The notes under the pieces: generated by a model
The model's database searches: none
What the model was told of the DNA's origin: nothing
The model's input: only the letters and a program-made list of their open reading frames with translations
In this document: in pieces, positions 42,650 to 49,279 of the stretch
How positions within the stretch are numbered: the stretch's first letter is position 1
How the letters are laid out: each line of letters starts with the position of its first letter
NCBI GenBank assembly: GCA_032355985.1
Contig: JAUKVZ010000007.1
Span: forward strand, 156,750-220,749
From: Sarcodiotheca gaudichaudii
Taxonomy: Eukaryota; Rhodophyta; Florideophyceae; Gigartinales; Solieriaceae
DNA length: 64,000 bases
Direction of reading: 5' to 3'
Position numbers and translations under genes: made by a program

Positions 42650-43923
42650 CTTCTTCGATACTCAGAACTGAGCAAACTCGACCAACTCTTGGCCGCCAAT
42701 CGCGCAGTTGACCCCCGCTTCTTACGCGCAACGATGATCAACTCATACACGTCCGGGTCGTAGAACCTCCTCGACACGCCCCTGCCGTTTGGTTCCGACG
42801 CATCAATCCCCGCTTCTTCCCTGTAGTTCCTGAACGTTGACGGGCTGATTTCGGCACGCGTCACAAGTTCCTCTTTTGTGTAGCCATCCGGAGACGACAT
42901 CGGGATCTTGCACTCAGGGAAAAGAGCGGTTGTGATGGCCGGGTCCACTTCACCACTACTACGTGCTGCGGCCGCCTTCGATCGAGCCCTCAACTCATTG
43001 CGCATTGCGCTGGATGACTCTGCGGACGACAGGGTGAGCCAATGCCACTTGTTGGCGCGATCAAACAGGGGCGCGCCCCACGGCGGGCAGGACGACGGCA
43101 TGTCGTTGTCCGCTTCGAGGCGAATCATCGTTTTCTCGTTGTTTTTCTCTTCGGGATACAACCAACGAAGATCCTTCCGGAACCACTTTCGGGTGTCGAG
43201 TTGCCGGAAGATGCGCCAACGCCGCTCCTCGCCTGCGATGTCGCCCAGTATCGACTTAATCTCGGGATCGTCGGCGAACTCGTCAGGGACCGACAAATCC
43301 CACAGCATGACCGGCAGGCGCCACTTTCTCATCGCGACGTAGAAGTCGGGCGAGTCATCCATCACCAGCAGGTAAAGAAGCAAGGCGAGAGCGTGCGCCC
43401 GCCGTGTCGATGGCAGTGACACCCGCTGCGCCGTCTCGCAGGCGTCGAGAGCCTCATCGAAAAACTCCCGCAACGAAAGAGTCACCGGACGACCAATGCG
43501 CATTCTGCGTTCGTGTCCCGCCTGAAATCTCTTTGGCTGAGGACCGAAGCGCCAGGGGCGGAACCACCGCTGCCGGAAGTCAATGACTCTCTGGCGTTCT
43601 CGTTCGCTGCCACACGATGCGATCGGATTCCGGCGCTCAAGATGATCCCGCCGTCCGCGCCCCTTGTTCATGAGACGGGCGCGCTCCAGAAGCCTGCCCT
43701 TCCGAAGCGGCTCCCATACGATCGCATCATCTCGCCCTTCCACGAGCGCTGTCTGATGTCGGTTGACGATCTCACGAAGGAGATTGAAAGCGGACTGAAC
43801 CTCCGGCCAATCTTCGATCTCACACAGAAGATTGCGAACACTCTCGGCGCTCGTGTACGAGGGGCTATGTCCGAACGGATCGTTCGGAAGGCTGAATGAT
43901 CTGTATTTCGTTGTGCGAGTCAT
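42628..43923 (-). CDS. element-encoded orphan protein with C-terminal MerR-like HTH
   Basis: 431 residues from the ATG at 43923 (MTRTTKYRSFSLP). Most of the protein is charged and Trp/Arg-rich (FRQRWFRPWRFGPQPKRFQ) without a recognised family. Near the C-terminus, YTKEELVTRAEISPSTFRNYREEAGIDASEPNGRGVSRRFYDPDVYELIIVARKK looks like a MerR-type HTH with its wing, so DNA binding is likely. It lies 87 bp upstream of the HTH operon on the same strand. It may be an initiator or regulator acting at the adjacent TTGCAA repeats; this is inference. Confidence 0.68.
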   Translation of the reverse strand: MTRTTKYRSFSLPNDPFGHSPSYTSAESVRNLLCEIEDWPEVQSAFNLLREIVNRHQTALVEGRDDAIVWEPLRKGRLLERARLMNKGRGRRDHLERRNPIASCGSERERQRVIDFRQRWFRPWRFGPQPKRFQAGHERRMRIGRPVTLSLREFFDEALDACETAQRVSLPSTRRAHALALLLYLLVMDDSPDFYVAMRKWRLPVMLWDLSVPDEFADDPEIKSILGDIAGEERRWRIFRQLDTRKWFRKDLRWLYPEEKNNEKTMIRLEADNDMPSSCPPWGAPLFDRANKWHWLTLSSAESSSAMRNELRARSKAAAARSSGEVDPAITTALFPECKIPMSSPDGYTKEELVTRAEISPSTFRNYREEAGIDASEPNGRGVSRRFYDPDVYELIIVARKKRGSTARLAAKSWSSLLSSEYRRRLQGACK

Positions 43924-44182
43924 GGACACCCCTTTCTGCACGGGCCGACCAGCGGCGTGCTCAAGGGGTGTCCAAAGCAGCGCCGCCGGTCGCAGGGCGA
44001 TTGCAGGTCGCCTACCCGGCATGGGCATTATCTCAGAGTCCGACGCCTGAATCGCGCAAATGACAGGATGTTCATGTGAATGACTCGGACGCTGCCGCGC
44101 CCACCTCGCCAGGGGATGTCGCGTGGCGGATGGCGCGATAGCCTGACGCCCGGTCGCGTTGCGGTGACTACTGGAGCAGCCA

Positions 44183-45304
44183 ATGCAACAAGAGCGGAAG
44201 TTGAATGTTGTCGCGTTCCTCGGAGCCGGATTCAGTGCCCCGATGGGGATTCCGACGATGACTCAGTTCAGGGATCACATACGTGACAACCAGCTTCTAT
44301 CGGGGGACGATCTGGACGATCTCGATGGAATACTGAACACCTGCGACCCTCTCGCCGCGATGATCGGCGCATCGAGTCACAACTTGGAGGATGTGGCAAG
44401 TTTGCTGGCGATGCTCGATCGCGTGGCAGGCAGAGAAGTCATGCCCCGCACGACGATGATCCCCAGCGATGCCCTACAGCTTCTCAATCGAGCGATTGTC
44501 CGGATCGCCCACCCAGACATTGTTGTGAATGAGGGTTCCCCGGCCGCAAACCTGTTGGCTCAGAACTCTGCGGCGAACCTCTCAGTCATCACAACAAACT
44601 ATGACGTCACCATCGAACTTGCCGCACGTGCGACCGGACTCCTGATCCGTCCGACTCACGAGTTGTCGAAGGCAATCGACAAGTTGATTCATGTCGACAA
44701 TGTGATCTATGGGTATTCGGCCGAAGCAGTCGACCTCTTCAAGCTACACGGCTCGGTGAACTGGTTGCTGAGCGATCAAAGGGTTCAGGTGATAGGCGCC
44801 GCCGATCGGAGGGAGAATGGGTTTGTCTTGCGAGATCCGCCCTGCCCCATGCGAGACAACGAGCATTGCGTTCTCGTGCCTCCGGCAATCCTGAAAACGG
44901 ACACCCGCCTCGATGGGAGCGGGGCAAAGGACATCCTCGACGAGCAGTGGGTTGGAGCAGCGCGGGCGCTTCGATACGCCGACTCCATCTGGTTCTTCGG
45001 ATACAGCTTTCCGGCCTCAGACAGCTACATGCGTTACTTCCTGGCGGCGTCGATTCGAGACAATGTGAAGCTCCGACAGATAGCGATTGTGAACCCCGAC
45101 AAGGGGGCGCTTGATCGCGCACGGGAGTTGTTTTACCTGCCGACGCATCGGGACGTACTCAGCACGTACAAGGTCGAGTGTGAAGACATCGACCTCGGCA
45201 TGTTGAAGCGCGGAGAGCAGCCCCCATTTCCTCGACCGGAGAAGATTCAACAGCGGATCGAGGAGCGAGAAGCTGCGGCTCGGATTCGAGAGGGCGGCGC
45301 TTAA
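44183..45304 (+). CDS. SIR2-like NAD-dependent protein, candidate antiphage effector
   Basis: A 373-residue protein with a SIR2-type Rossmann domain: FLGAGFSAPMGIPTM (Gly14-Ala-Gly-Phe-Ser18, NAD site), TTNYD at 137-141, KLHGSVNW with His189 and FFGYSFPASDSYMRYF at 271-286. The last feature is typical of the SIR2_2-like group found in bacterial defence genes rather than of classical deacetylases. The four-cysteine zinc knuckle of sirtuin deacetylases is absent. Bacterial members degrade NAD when phage is sensed, causing abortive infection. Here it is a lone cargo gene between the replication operon and orphan genes, reading opposite to the integrase. The partner or sensor is unknown. GGAG precedes the ATG. 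Confidence 0.85.
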   Translation: MQQERKLNVVAFLGAGFSAPMGIPTMTQFRDHIRDNQLLSGDDLDDLDGILNTCDPLAAMIGASSHNLEDVASLLAMLDRVAGREVMPRTTMIPSDALQLLNRAIVRIAHPDIVVNEGSPAANLLAQNSAANLSVITTNYDVTIELAARATGLLIRPTHELSKAIDKLIHVDNVIYGYSAEAVDLFKLHGSVNWLLSDQRVQVIGAADRRENGFVLRDPPCPMRDNEHCVLVPPAILKTDTRLDGSGAKDILDEQWVGAARALRYADSIWFFGYSFPASDSYMRYFLAASIRDNVKLRQIAIVNPDKGALDRARELFYLPTHRDVLSTYKVECEDIDLGMLKRGEQPPFPRPEKIQQRIEEREAAARIREGGA

Positions 45305-45382
45305 CGCCCACTTGTGCGCATGTAGCGAATCGCGAAGTGAGCGCGCGTACAATGTCCGAAACCACTTCCGGAGGACATTGCC

Positions 45383-46675
45383 ATGACGCAAGCCGCGACC
45401 GACGAAATCACCCGCAAGCAACTCATCAAGCAGCGCACCCTTGCCAAACGCAAGGCCCAGCAGGCGAAGCGAGAGTATGTGGCGTCCATCGGCACGCCCG
45501 GCATGATCGACAAGCGCAACGCCTACGAGAGCGCGAAGCACGGATCACTGGACGCCAGTGTCCCGCTTCAGCGCCGGGCGCGCGACCTCGACCCACAAGA
45601 AGCCTCCATCCGTCGCCGAACGCTCAAGGCGCAACAGGCAGCGATTCAGCAGGCAGGCGGTTTCCAGCCCACGCCAACACCCGAAGGCCCCACGAGTGAC
45701 GAGCGTGCGGCGAAGTTCCGACTTCGACACGATCGGCGAATGTTGCAGAATCGCCTTGGTGTTGAGGGACGGCCGGAGACACTGTCCGAGCTTGAACGCC
45801 TGAGAGAGCCCGCAGCACAGGAACGCGCCACTCTGGATCGGAACCACGAGCAGGCGCTCTCCGACAAGCGCGACGTCACGAGTCCGCCGAACACTTCTGC
45901 GACGGTGACAGGCGCCGATCCGATCGCCCACAACCGCGCATTGATGCAACGCATTCAAGCCGCCCAGCGCAATGCCGAGAAAGAGATTGCAGCGGCGAAC
46001 GTGACCGACACGCGCGGACTCGATGCAATGGCCTCCGATCAAGCGCGGCTGGATCTTGCTGGCGATGTCGTTCGTGCGGGCGAGCGGGAGCAGGCGGAGC
46101 AGGATTCGCTTCACGAGTATGAACAGAGCCGGATCAAGGCGCTCTCGCGTCAACAGGCATTCCGAGGCCGCGCCTTTGACGCTGGCATCGATCCCGATCA
46201 GGGAACCGTCACCGGCCTCAACGCTGATCCGTCGAGCCGCTCGCAACAGGTAACGCAGGCCTTGATTAACTGGGGTGGAGACGAACGATTCAACAATCTG
46301 GCGGATGCGTTTGTTTCCGGCAATGAGAACGCCGCCGGTTCAATCCTCGCCGCGCTCGATGATCCGAGCCTGACAGACTCCGATCGTCAGGCAATGGCCG
46401 GTCTCCTCTGGACTCGGATTCCTGAGAACATCAAGCGAGCCGTTCGCTCCCAGCGAGGCGGGCGCCTGAGCAAGTACGAGGACATCCACCAGCGAGCCAT
46501 CGAGCGACTGGAAGTGCTCACTGGTCGGCGAATGGCTCCGGGCTATCAGGCGCGCAACCAGCGTCGCCTCAGAGCCGTTCAGGAACGGCAGAAGAACGAA
46601 GCCGCGCCGACACCGACCACAGTTCCGTTCACGCCGAACAACCAGACAGAGGCCCGTATCGGTCGAGTGTTCTGA
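45383..46675 (+). CDS. element-encoded coiled-coil-rich orphan
   Basis: A 430-residue hydrophilic protein preceded by a strong GGAGG. The N-terminus is Lys/Arg/Gln-rich (QLIKQRTLAKRKAQQAKREY). The middle is long helical sequence with many Ala/Gln/Glu/Arg (RALMQRIQAAQRNAEKEIAAANV), probably coiled coil. The C-terminus is basic. No cysteine clusters, membrane segments or enzyme motifs. The layout recalls phage internal or scaffold-like proteins, but no other structural gene is present. It lies 78 bp after the SIR2 gene on the same strand. Function unknown. Confidence 0.65.
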   Translation: MTQAATDEITRKQLIKQRTLAKRKAQQAKREYVASIGTPGMIDKRNAYESAKHGSLDASVPLQRRARDLDPQEASIRRRTLKAQQAAIQQAGGFQPTPTPEGPTSDERAAKFRLRHDRRMLQNRLGVEGRPETLSELERLREPAAQERATLDRNHEQALSDKRDVTSPPNTSATVTGADPIAHNRALMQRIQAAQRNAEKEIAAANVTDTRGLDAMASDQARLDLAGDVVRAGEREQAEQDSLHEYEQSRIKALSRQQAFRGRAFDAGIDPDQGTVTGLNADPSSRSQQVTQALINWGGDERFNNLADAFVSGNENAAGSILAALDDPSLTDSDRQAMAGLLWTRIPENIKRAVRSQRGGRLSKYEDIHQRAIERLEVLTGRRMAPGYQARNQRRLRAVQERQKNEAAPTPTTVPFTPNNQTEARIGRVF

Positions 46676-46739
46676 CGTGTAGGCTGGTTCGACTACAGCG
46701 CCGAGGCGCCAGGCCGATGGGTTCTGGCGGAATAGCTAG

Positions 46740-47432
46740 CTAGTTCTCATTGCCATCTTGTTCTTGATCCTGCACAGAATCAGGAACAAGGTGCTTCGGC
46801 GCCAGTTTTCCGAGCGAGTCGTAAACGACAAATATCCCTCGCCGACCGTCAAACGACGTCTGCATCGTGAGCGGCAATTCATCGCGACCAAATCCGAGAA
46901 CTTCACCGACCCCGTCCTCATTCACTCCAACGCTCACAGCCATTTGGCTCAGTCGGTTGTTGACGAACAGCATTCCCGACCCTAACTCATCAGCCCCCAT
47001 CTCAACTACGCTTCTTCCCTGCTGATTGGAAAGCCCAATCATCGCATCTCCGCCGGATGTGGATCTAATCTCAACCAGCGTTTCTCCTCTCGGCGTATAA
47101 GTCTTGATCTCGCCGGCGCCACTGGAATCTCCGCCGATCCACACCCTTGGACCCGAATCGCTTCCAGTAACTGAGATTACGCCGATTGAGTCGTGGGCGG
47201 TTCCGCTGATGATGGCGCGATTCTGTCCCTCGTTATTCGTCACCACAATGGTCTCGACGACGATCCCTCTTGCAAATAGGCGGTCAACGGTCAGGTCGCC
47301 TCCCTGACGCTCGGCAGGCCCTGCTTGTCCAGCCAGAACAGTCGCCATAAGCGACAATGCCACCGCGACAAAGCCAAGCCGCATGCGTCTGTTCGTGCGC
47401 TCAAGTCGCTCGATACGATCTTCGTAGTTCAT
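46740..47432 (-). CDS. membrane-anchored beta-rich orphan protein
   Basis: 230 residues from the ATG at 47432 (MNYEDRIERLERTNRRMRL), which has GAGAGGAA upstream. A short coiled-coil-like head precedes one hydrophobic helix (GFVAVALSLMATVLAGQAG). The outer part is a series of short beta repeats containing NNEGQNRAIISGT, GVISVTGSDSGPRVWIGG and TSGGDAMIGLSNQQGRSVVEMG. This resembles beta-helical or stalk-type repeats. Codon use appears less GC-biased than neighbours. Probably surface-exposed cargo of unknown role. Confidence 0.65.
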   Translation of the reverse strand: MNYEDRIERLERTNRRMRLGFVAVALSLMATVLAGQAGPAERQGGDLTVDRLFARGIVVETIVVTNNEGQNRAIISGTAHDSIGVISVTGSDSGPRVWIGGDSSGAGEIKTYTPRGETLVEIRSTSGGDAMIGLSNQQGRSVVEMGADELGSGMLFVNNRLSQMAVSVGVNEDGVGEVLGFGRDELPLTMQTSFDGRRGIFVVYDSLGKLAPKHLVPDSVQDQEQDGNEN

Positions 47433-47828
47433 TGCGTAGTTCCTCTCTGGCGCATCGCGCCATCCTCGACTTGCCTCGTGCACATCCCTCGGGCTTTGCG
47501 CCGAGCGCGGGCCGAATAGCTCAAAACTGCACATTTTTGTCGCGGGGGTCAATAACAATATTGAAGTACCCACCCCCCTTGGGGTCTCGGCCGTCCCTCC
47601 CGCCGCCGCCGACGGCATGTCCGATGCTCCCCGCTCAACCGCGCTCGCCCTTGCAGGTGTGGAGGGACGGCGGGAGAAAGTCGAGGGGGATTCGAGAATA
47701 TATCGCCGAACGCGGCGTGCTTCCGTGCGCTCTGGTGCGCATCAGTGCGCCCGTGTGCGTGTGACCGCATCCCCGTGCGCCTTCACCCTGTTGGGGCACT
47801 TCAAACGCCACTGGCGCTACCATGCGGC
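47433..47828. other. intergenic region within the element, no supported gene
   Basis: About 400 bp between divergent genes. It contains a C/G-run (CCCACCCCCCTTGGGG near 47567-47584) that can form a short hairpin, and the 10-bp-phased GTGCGC array listed separately. Open frames across it are unconvincing. Promoters for both flanking genes are expected. Confidence 0.5.
47725..47780. repeat. GTGCGC repeats at 10-bp intervals
   Basis: GTGCGC begins at exactly 47725, 47735, 47745 and 47775, with GTGCGT at 47755. All fall on a strict 10-bp register with one position skipped. It is about 50 bp upstream of the gene at 47829, a suitable place for a cooperative operator. Confidence 0.6.
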
Positions 47829-48137
47829 ATGGCCGAGTCATTGCACACCCGTCACACGAAAACAACGGATCAAACGTGGTCTCGCCTGCGTCGCTGCCGG
47901 ACGCTGATGACGCCACTGATGCAGACGCGAGAACAACGGGCAGCGACCTTTGAGGACGTCCTGAAGATCGCTGTACGCCTGACTGAGCAGAACATCAACA
48001 GTCGTCTCCGGCGTGAGGGCATGAGCCCCGAGGCGATCGTGCGAGCCGCAGAAGCGAAGTCAAAGAGAGAGCGCCCGAAGATCACCGGCGCCCTTCGCGA
48101 TCCGGTGGCGATGATCGAGCTTCCCGTCGCGGACTGA
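47829..48137 (+). CDS. small element-encoded hypothetical protein
   Basis: 102 residues from the ATG at 47829 (MAESLHTRHTKTTD). Basic, helical; contains REQRAATFEDVLKIAVRLTEQNINSRLRREGMSPEAIVRAAEAK, suggesting two or three helices, possibly an HTH-like or nucleic-acid-binding protein. The start was chosen where the protein-like pattern begins; the frame is open further upstream. No family recognised. Confidence 0.5.
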   Translation: MAESLHTRHTKTTDQTWSRLRRCRTLMTPLMQTREQRAATFEDVLKIAVRLTEQNINSRLRREGMSPEAIVRAAEAKSKRERPKITGALRDPVAMIELPVAD

Positions 48138-48154
48138 GACGTCGTCACCCACCT

Positions 48155-48186
48155 ACGGATTAGAAGTCCGTTGCTCTGTTCTGAGC
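48155..48186 (-). other. tRNA-Arg(TCT)-like D-arm plus anticodon arm
   Basis: On the minus strand the D-stem GCTC/GAGC (6-nt loop) is followed by A and the anticodon stem-loop ACGGA-CTTCTAA-TCCGT, then AGGT. This is a near-exact tRNA-Arg(TCT) D/anticodon segment. The D-loop lacks the usual GG pair. No T-arm (no TTCGA) and no pairable acceptor stem are seen, so it is not a canonical tRNA gene. Confidence 0.55.
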
Positions 48187-48217
48187 GAATGTCACCGGTA
48201 GGGCCACGCTTCCGGCC

Positions 48218-48258
48218 GCGCCCGCGAATAACGGATTTGCAATCCGTCGCCTCGGCGC
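48218..48258 (-). other. tRNA-Cys(GCA)-like anticodon arm in a closed minihelix
   Basis: Minus strand: anticodon stem-loop ACGGA-TTGCAAA-TCCGT (anticodon GCA, U33 present), enclosed by GCGCC/GGCGC (48254-48258 with 48218-48222) and an inner GCGA/TCGC. The stem is identical to that of the Arg-like arm about 60 nt away. D-arm and T-arm are missing. The same DNA is also a palindrome around TTGCAA, so a protein-binding site is an alternative. Confidence 0.45.
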
Positions 48259-48261
48259 ATG

Positions 48262-48300
48262 AAAAACGCCCCTCGACGCAAGAGTGAACGCCAAGGGGCG
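48262..48300 (-). terminator. intrinsic terminator after the 184-residue gene
   Basis: Minus strand CGCCCCT ... AGGGGCG stem with a 20-nt loop, followed by TTTTT (48262-48266). It ends the transcript of the gene at 48338-48892 just before the tRNA-like arms. Confidence 0.75.
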
Positions 48301-48337
48301 AGTTGTCCGCAGAATGCGATGGAAGGCGCAGTGCGGA

Positions 48338-48892
48338 TCAGGCGGTCTGCATGGCCCCGCTATGCGTGGACGCTGCTATCTCCGTCCTGAGCCTGTCGAT
48401 GCTGGCTCGGGCGTCTGCGGCGCACGCTTCTAGGAAGTCCGCCACGTCGATCATCGCTTCGGCTTTCGTATCGCGTGGCTGGAAGTAGCCGGGACCGAAT
48501 CGGCCTCTGAACCGCTTTACGAATCGGATCGTTTCTGCATCCGTGCTCCAGTCCTTCGCCGACCACGTTTCGTTCGCCTCCCGGGCGATCCATCGTTCGC
48601 CTGTGGTCATAGCCTCCGACGCCTGGGCGTGCTTTCTGAGTCCCGCCGCGTTCGTTTCAAAGGCGCTCAAACAGGCCTTCCGCTGCTCGATGATCGCTTC
48701 TGCTGCTTCGATGTGGCTGGTGAATAACCACTGATCGCAGACGTCGATATCCGTTCGTGGGGCCGTAAGTTCAGCATCGACGTACTGCCCGATTTCGCAG
48801 ATCCCGCGATCATCCGCCAACGTTTGGCAAACGCTGTGGTGAAGCTGAAAGAGCGTGTTTGCCTCAGAGTGCGGGTTCGCTTCCAGTACCAT
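48338..48892 (-). CDS. element-encoded hypothetical protein
   Basis: A 184-residue soluble helical protein preceded by AAAGGACGGAG 4 nt before the ATG. It has several Trp and Cys residues (DVCDQWLFTSHIEAAEAIIEQRKACLSAF, RWIAREANETWSAKDW) and a regular heptad-like C-terminus. No motif or family recognised. In the excised circle it would lie just downstream of the integrase's alternative stop, so read-through from the integrase transcript is possible. In the integrated state it is separated from the integrase by the whole element. Confidence 0.65.
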   Translation of the reverse strand: MVLEANPHSEANTLFQLHHSVCQTLADDRGICEIGQYVDAELTAPRTDIDVCDQWLFTSHIEAAEAIIEQRKACLSAFETNAAGLRKHAQASEAMTTGERWIAREANETWSAKDWSTDAETIRFVKRFRGRFGPGYFQPRDTKAEAMIDVADFLEACAADARASIDRLRTEIAASTHSGAMQTA

Positions 48893-48912
48893 GATCTCCG
48901 TCCTTTCAGGAC

Positions 48913-48949
48913 GCCCGGTGCGGCTCCATTCACATCGACCGCACCGGGC
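48913..48949. other. strong 11-bp hairpin before the 184-residue gene
   Basis: GCCCGGTGCGG and CCGCACCGGGC form a perfect 11-bp stem around 15 nt. No T-run is present. It lies in the 5' leader of the gene at 48892, and in the predicted circle it lies about 40 bp after the integrase stop. Either terminator-like or leader-regulatory. Confidence 0.5.
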
Positions 48950-48991
48950 TTATTCACGCTCACTTGAAGGCGGAGCGCAACGCCTCAGATA

Positions 48992-49189
48992 TCAGGTTGT
49001 CCCGCCCTGCGACTCGACCATCGCGAGGACGGCTGCACGGATCGACGCAGGCAGTGTCGGCCACGCCTCGATCAGCCGTCGAAGGTCGGAATCGGCCGCA
49101 GATTCGGGCGCCGTTGCCGGGCCTACTGCTGGTGTCGCGGACGAATCGCTCGTAAGTGCTTGTGATATCAGGGGTTTGGATGCGGCGTC
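48992..49189 (-). other. separated coding exon-like tail of the integrase (used only in the circle)
   Basis: Immediately next to attR, the minus-strand frame continues from the att-encoded peptide QNAQRPACAAG for 65 codons and stops at 48992. The last part (DLRRLIEAWPTLPASIRAAV) looks like genuine protein sequence. In the integrated state this tail has no start of its own except through antisense mutS sequence. In a circular form it would be fused in frame to the integrase, giving a 530-residue enzyme. Confidence 0.75.
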
Positions 49190-49224
49190 CCCGGCTGCAC
49201 AGGCCGGGCGTTGTGCATTTTGGA
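49190..49224. repeat. attR: 35-bp direct repeat at the mutS-proximal end
   Basis: Identical over 35 bp to 37724-37758. Downstream of it the chromosome resumes, 55 bp before the mutS start. Confidence 0.92.
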
Positions 49225-49279
49225 TCAGGGCGCCTTCAGGGGATGCCGCTCGCGCCGATGGCAGTATGCTCGGCGATCC

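Larger units (their letters stand above)
37724..49224. mobile_element. integrative element of about 11.5 kb next to tRNA-Ala
   Basis: Bounded by the 35-bp att repeats at 37724-37758 and 49190-49224, with a tyrosine integrase at the left end reading toward the tRNA. Contents: integrase, XRE regulator, a five-gene coupled operon (two HTH proteins, two unknowns, DUF3987-type ATPase), a large DNA-binding-like orphan, a SIR2-like gene, several orphans, iteron-like repeats and tRNA-like arms. There are no capsid, tail, conjugation or relaxase genes, so it resembles a satellite-like or mobilisable genomic island rather than a complete prophage or ICE. Removing it would place tRNA-Ala directly upstream of mutS. 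Confidence 0.9.

Noticed and set aside
48155-48258. Canonical tRNA-Arg and tRNA-Cys genes
   Set aside because: Neither has a T-arm or a 7-bp acceptor stem; only the D/anticodon part (Arg) or the anticodon part (Cys) is tRNA-like.
37724-49224. Complete prophage
   Set aside because: Integrase, regulators and a replication-type protein are present, but no terminase, portal, capsid, tail or lysis gene was found.
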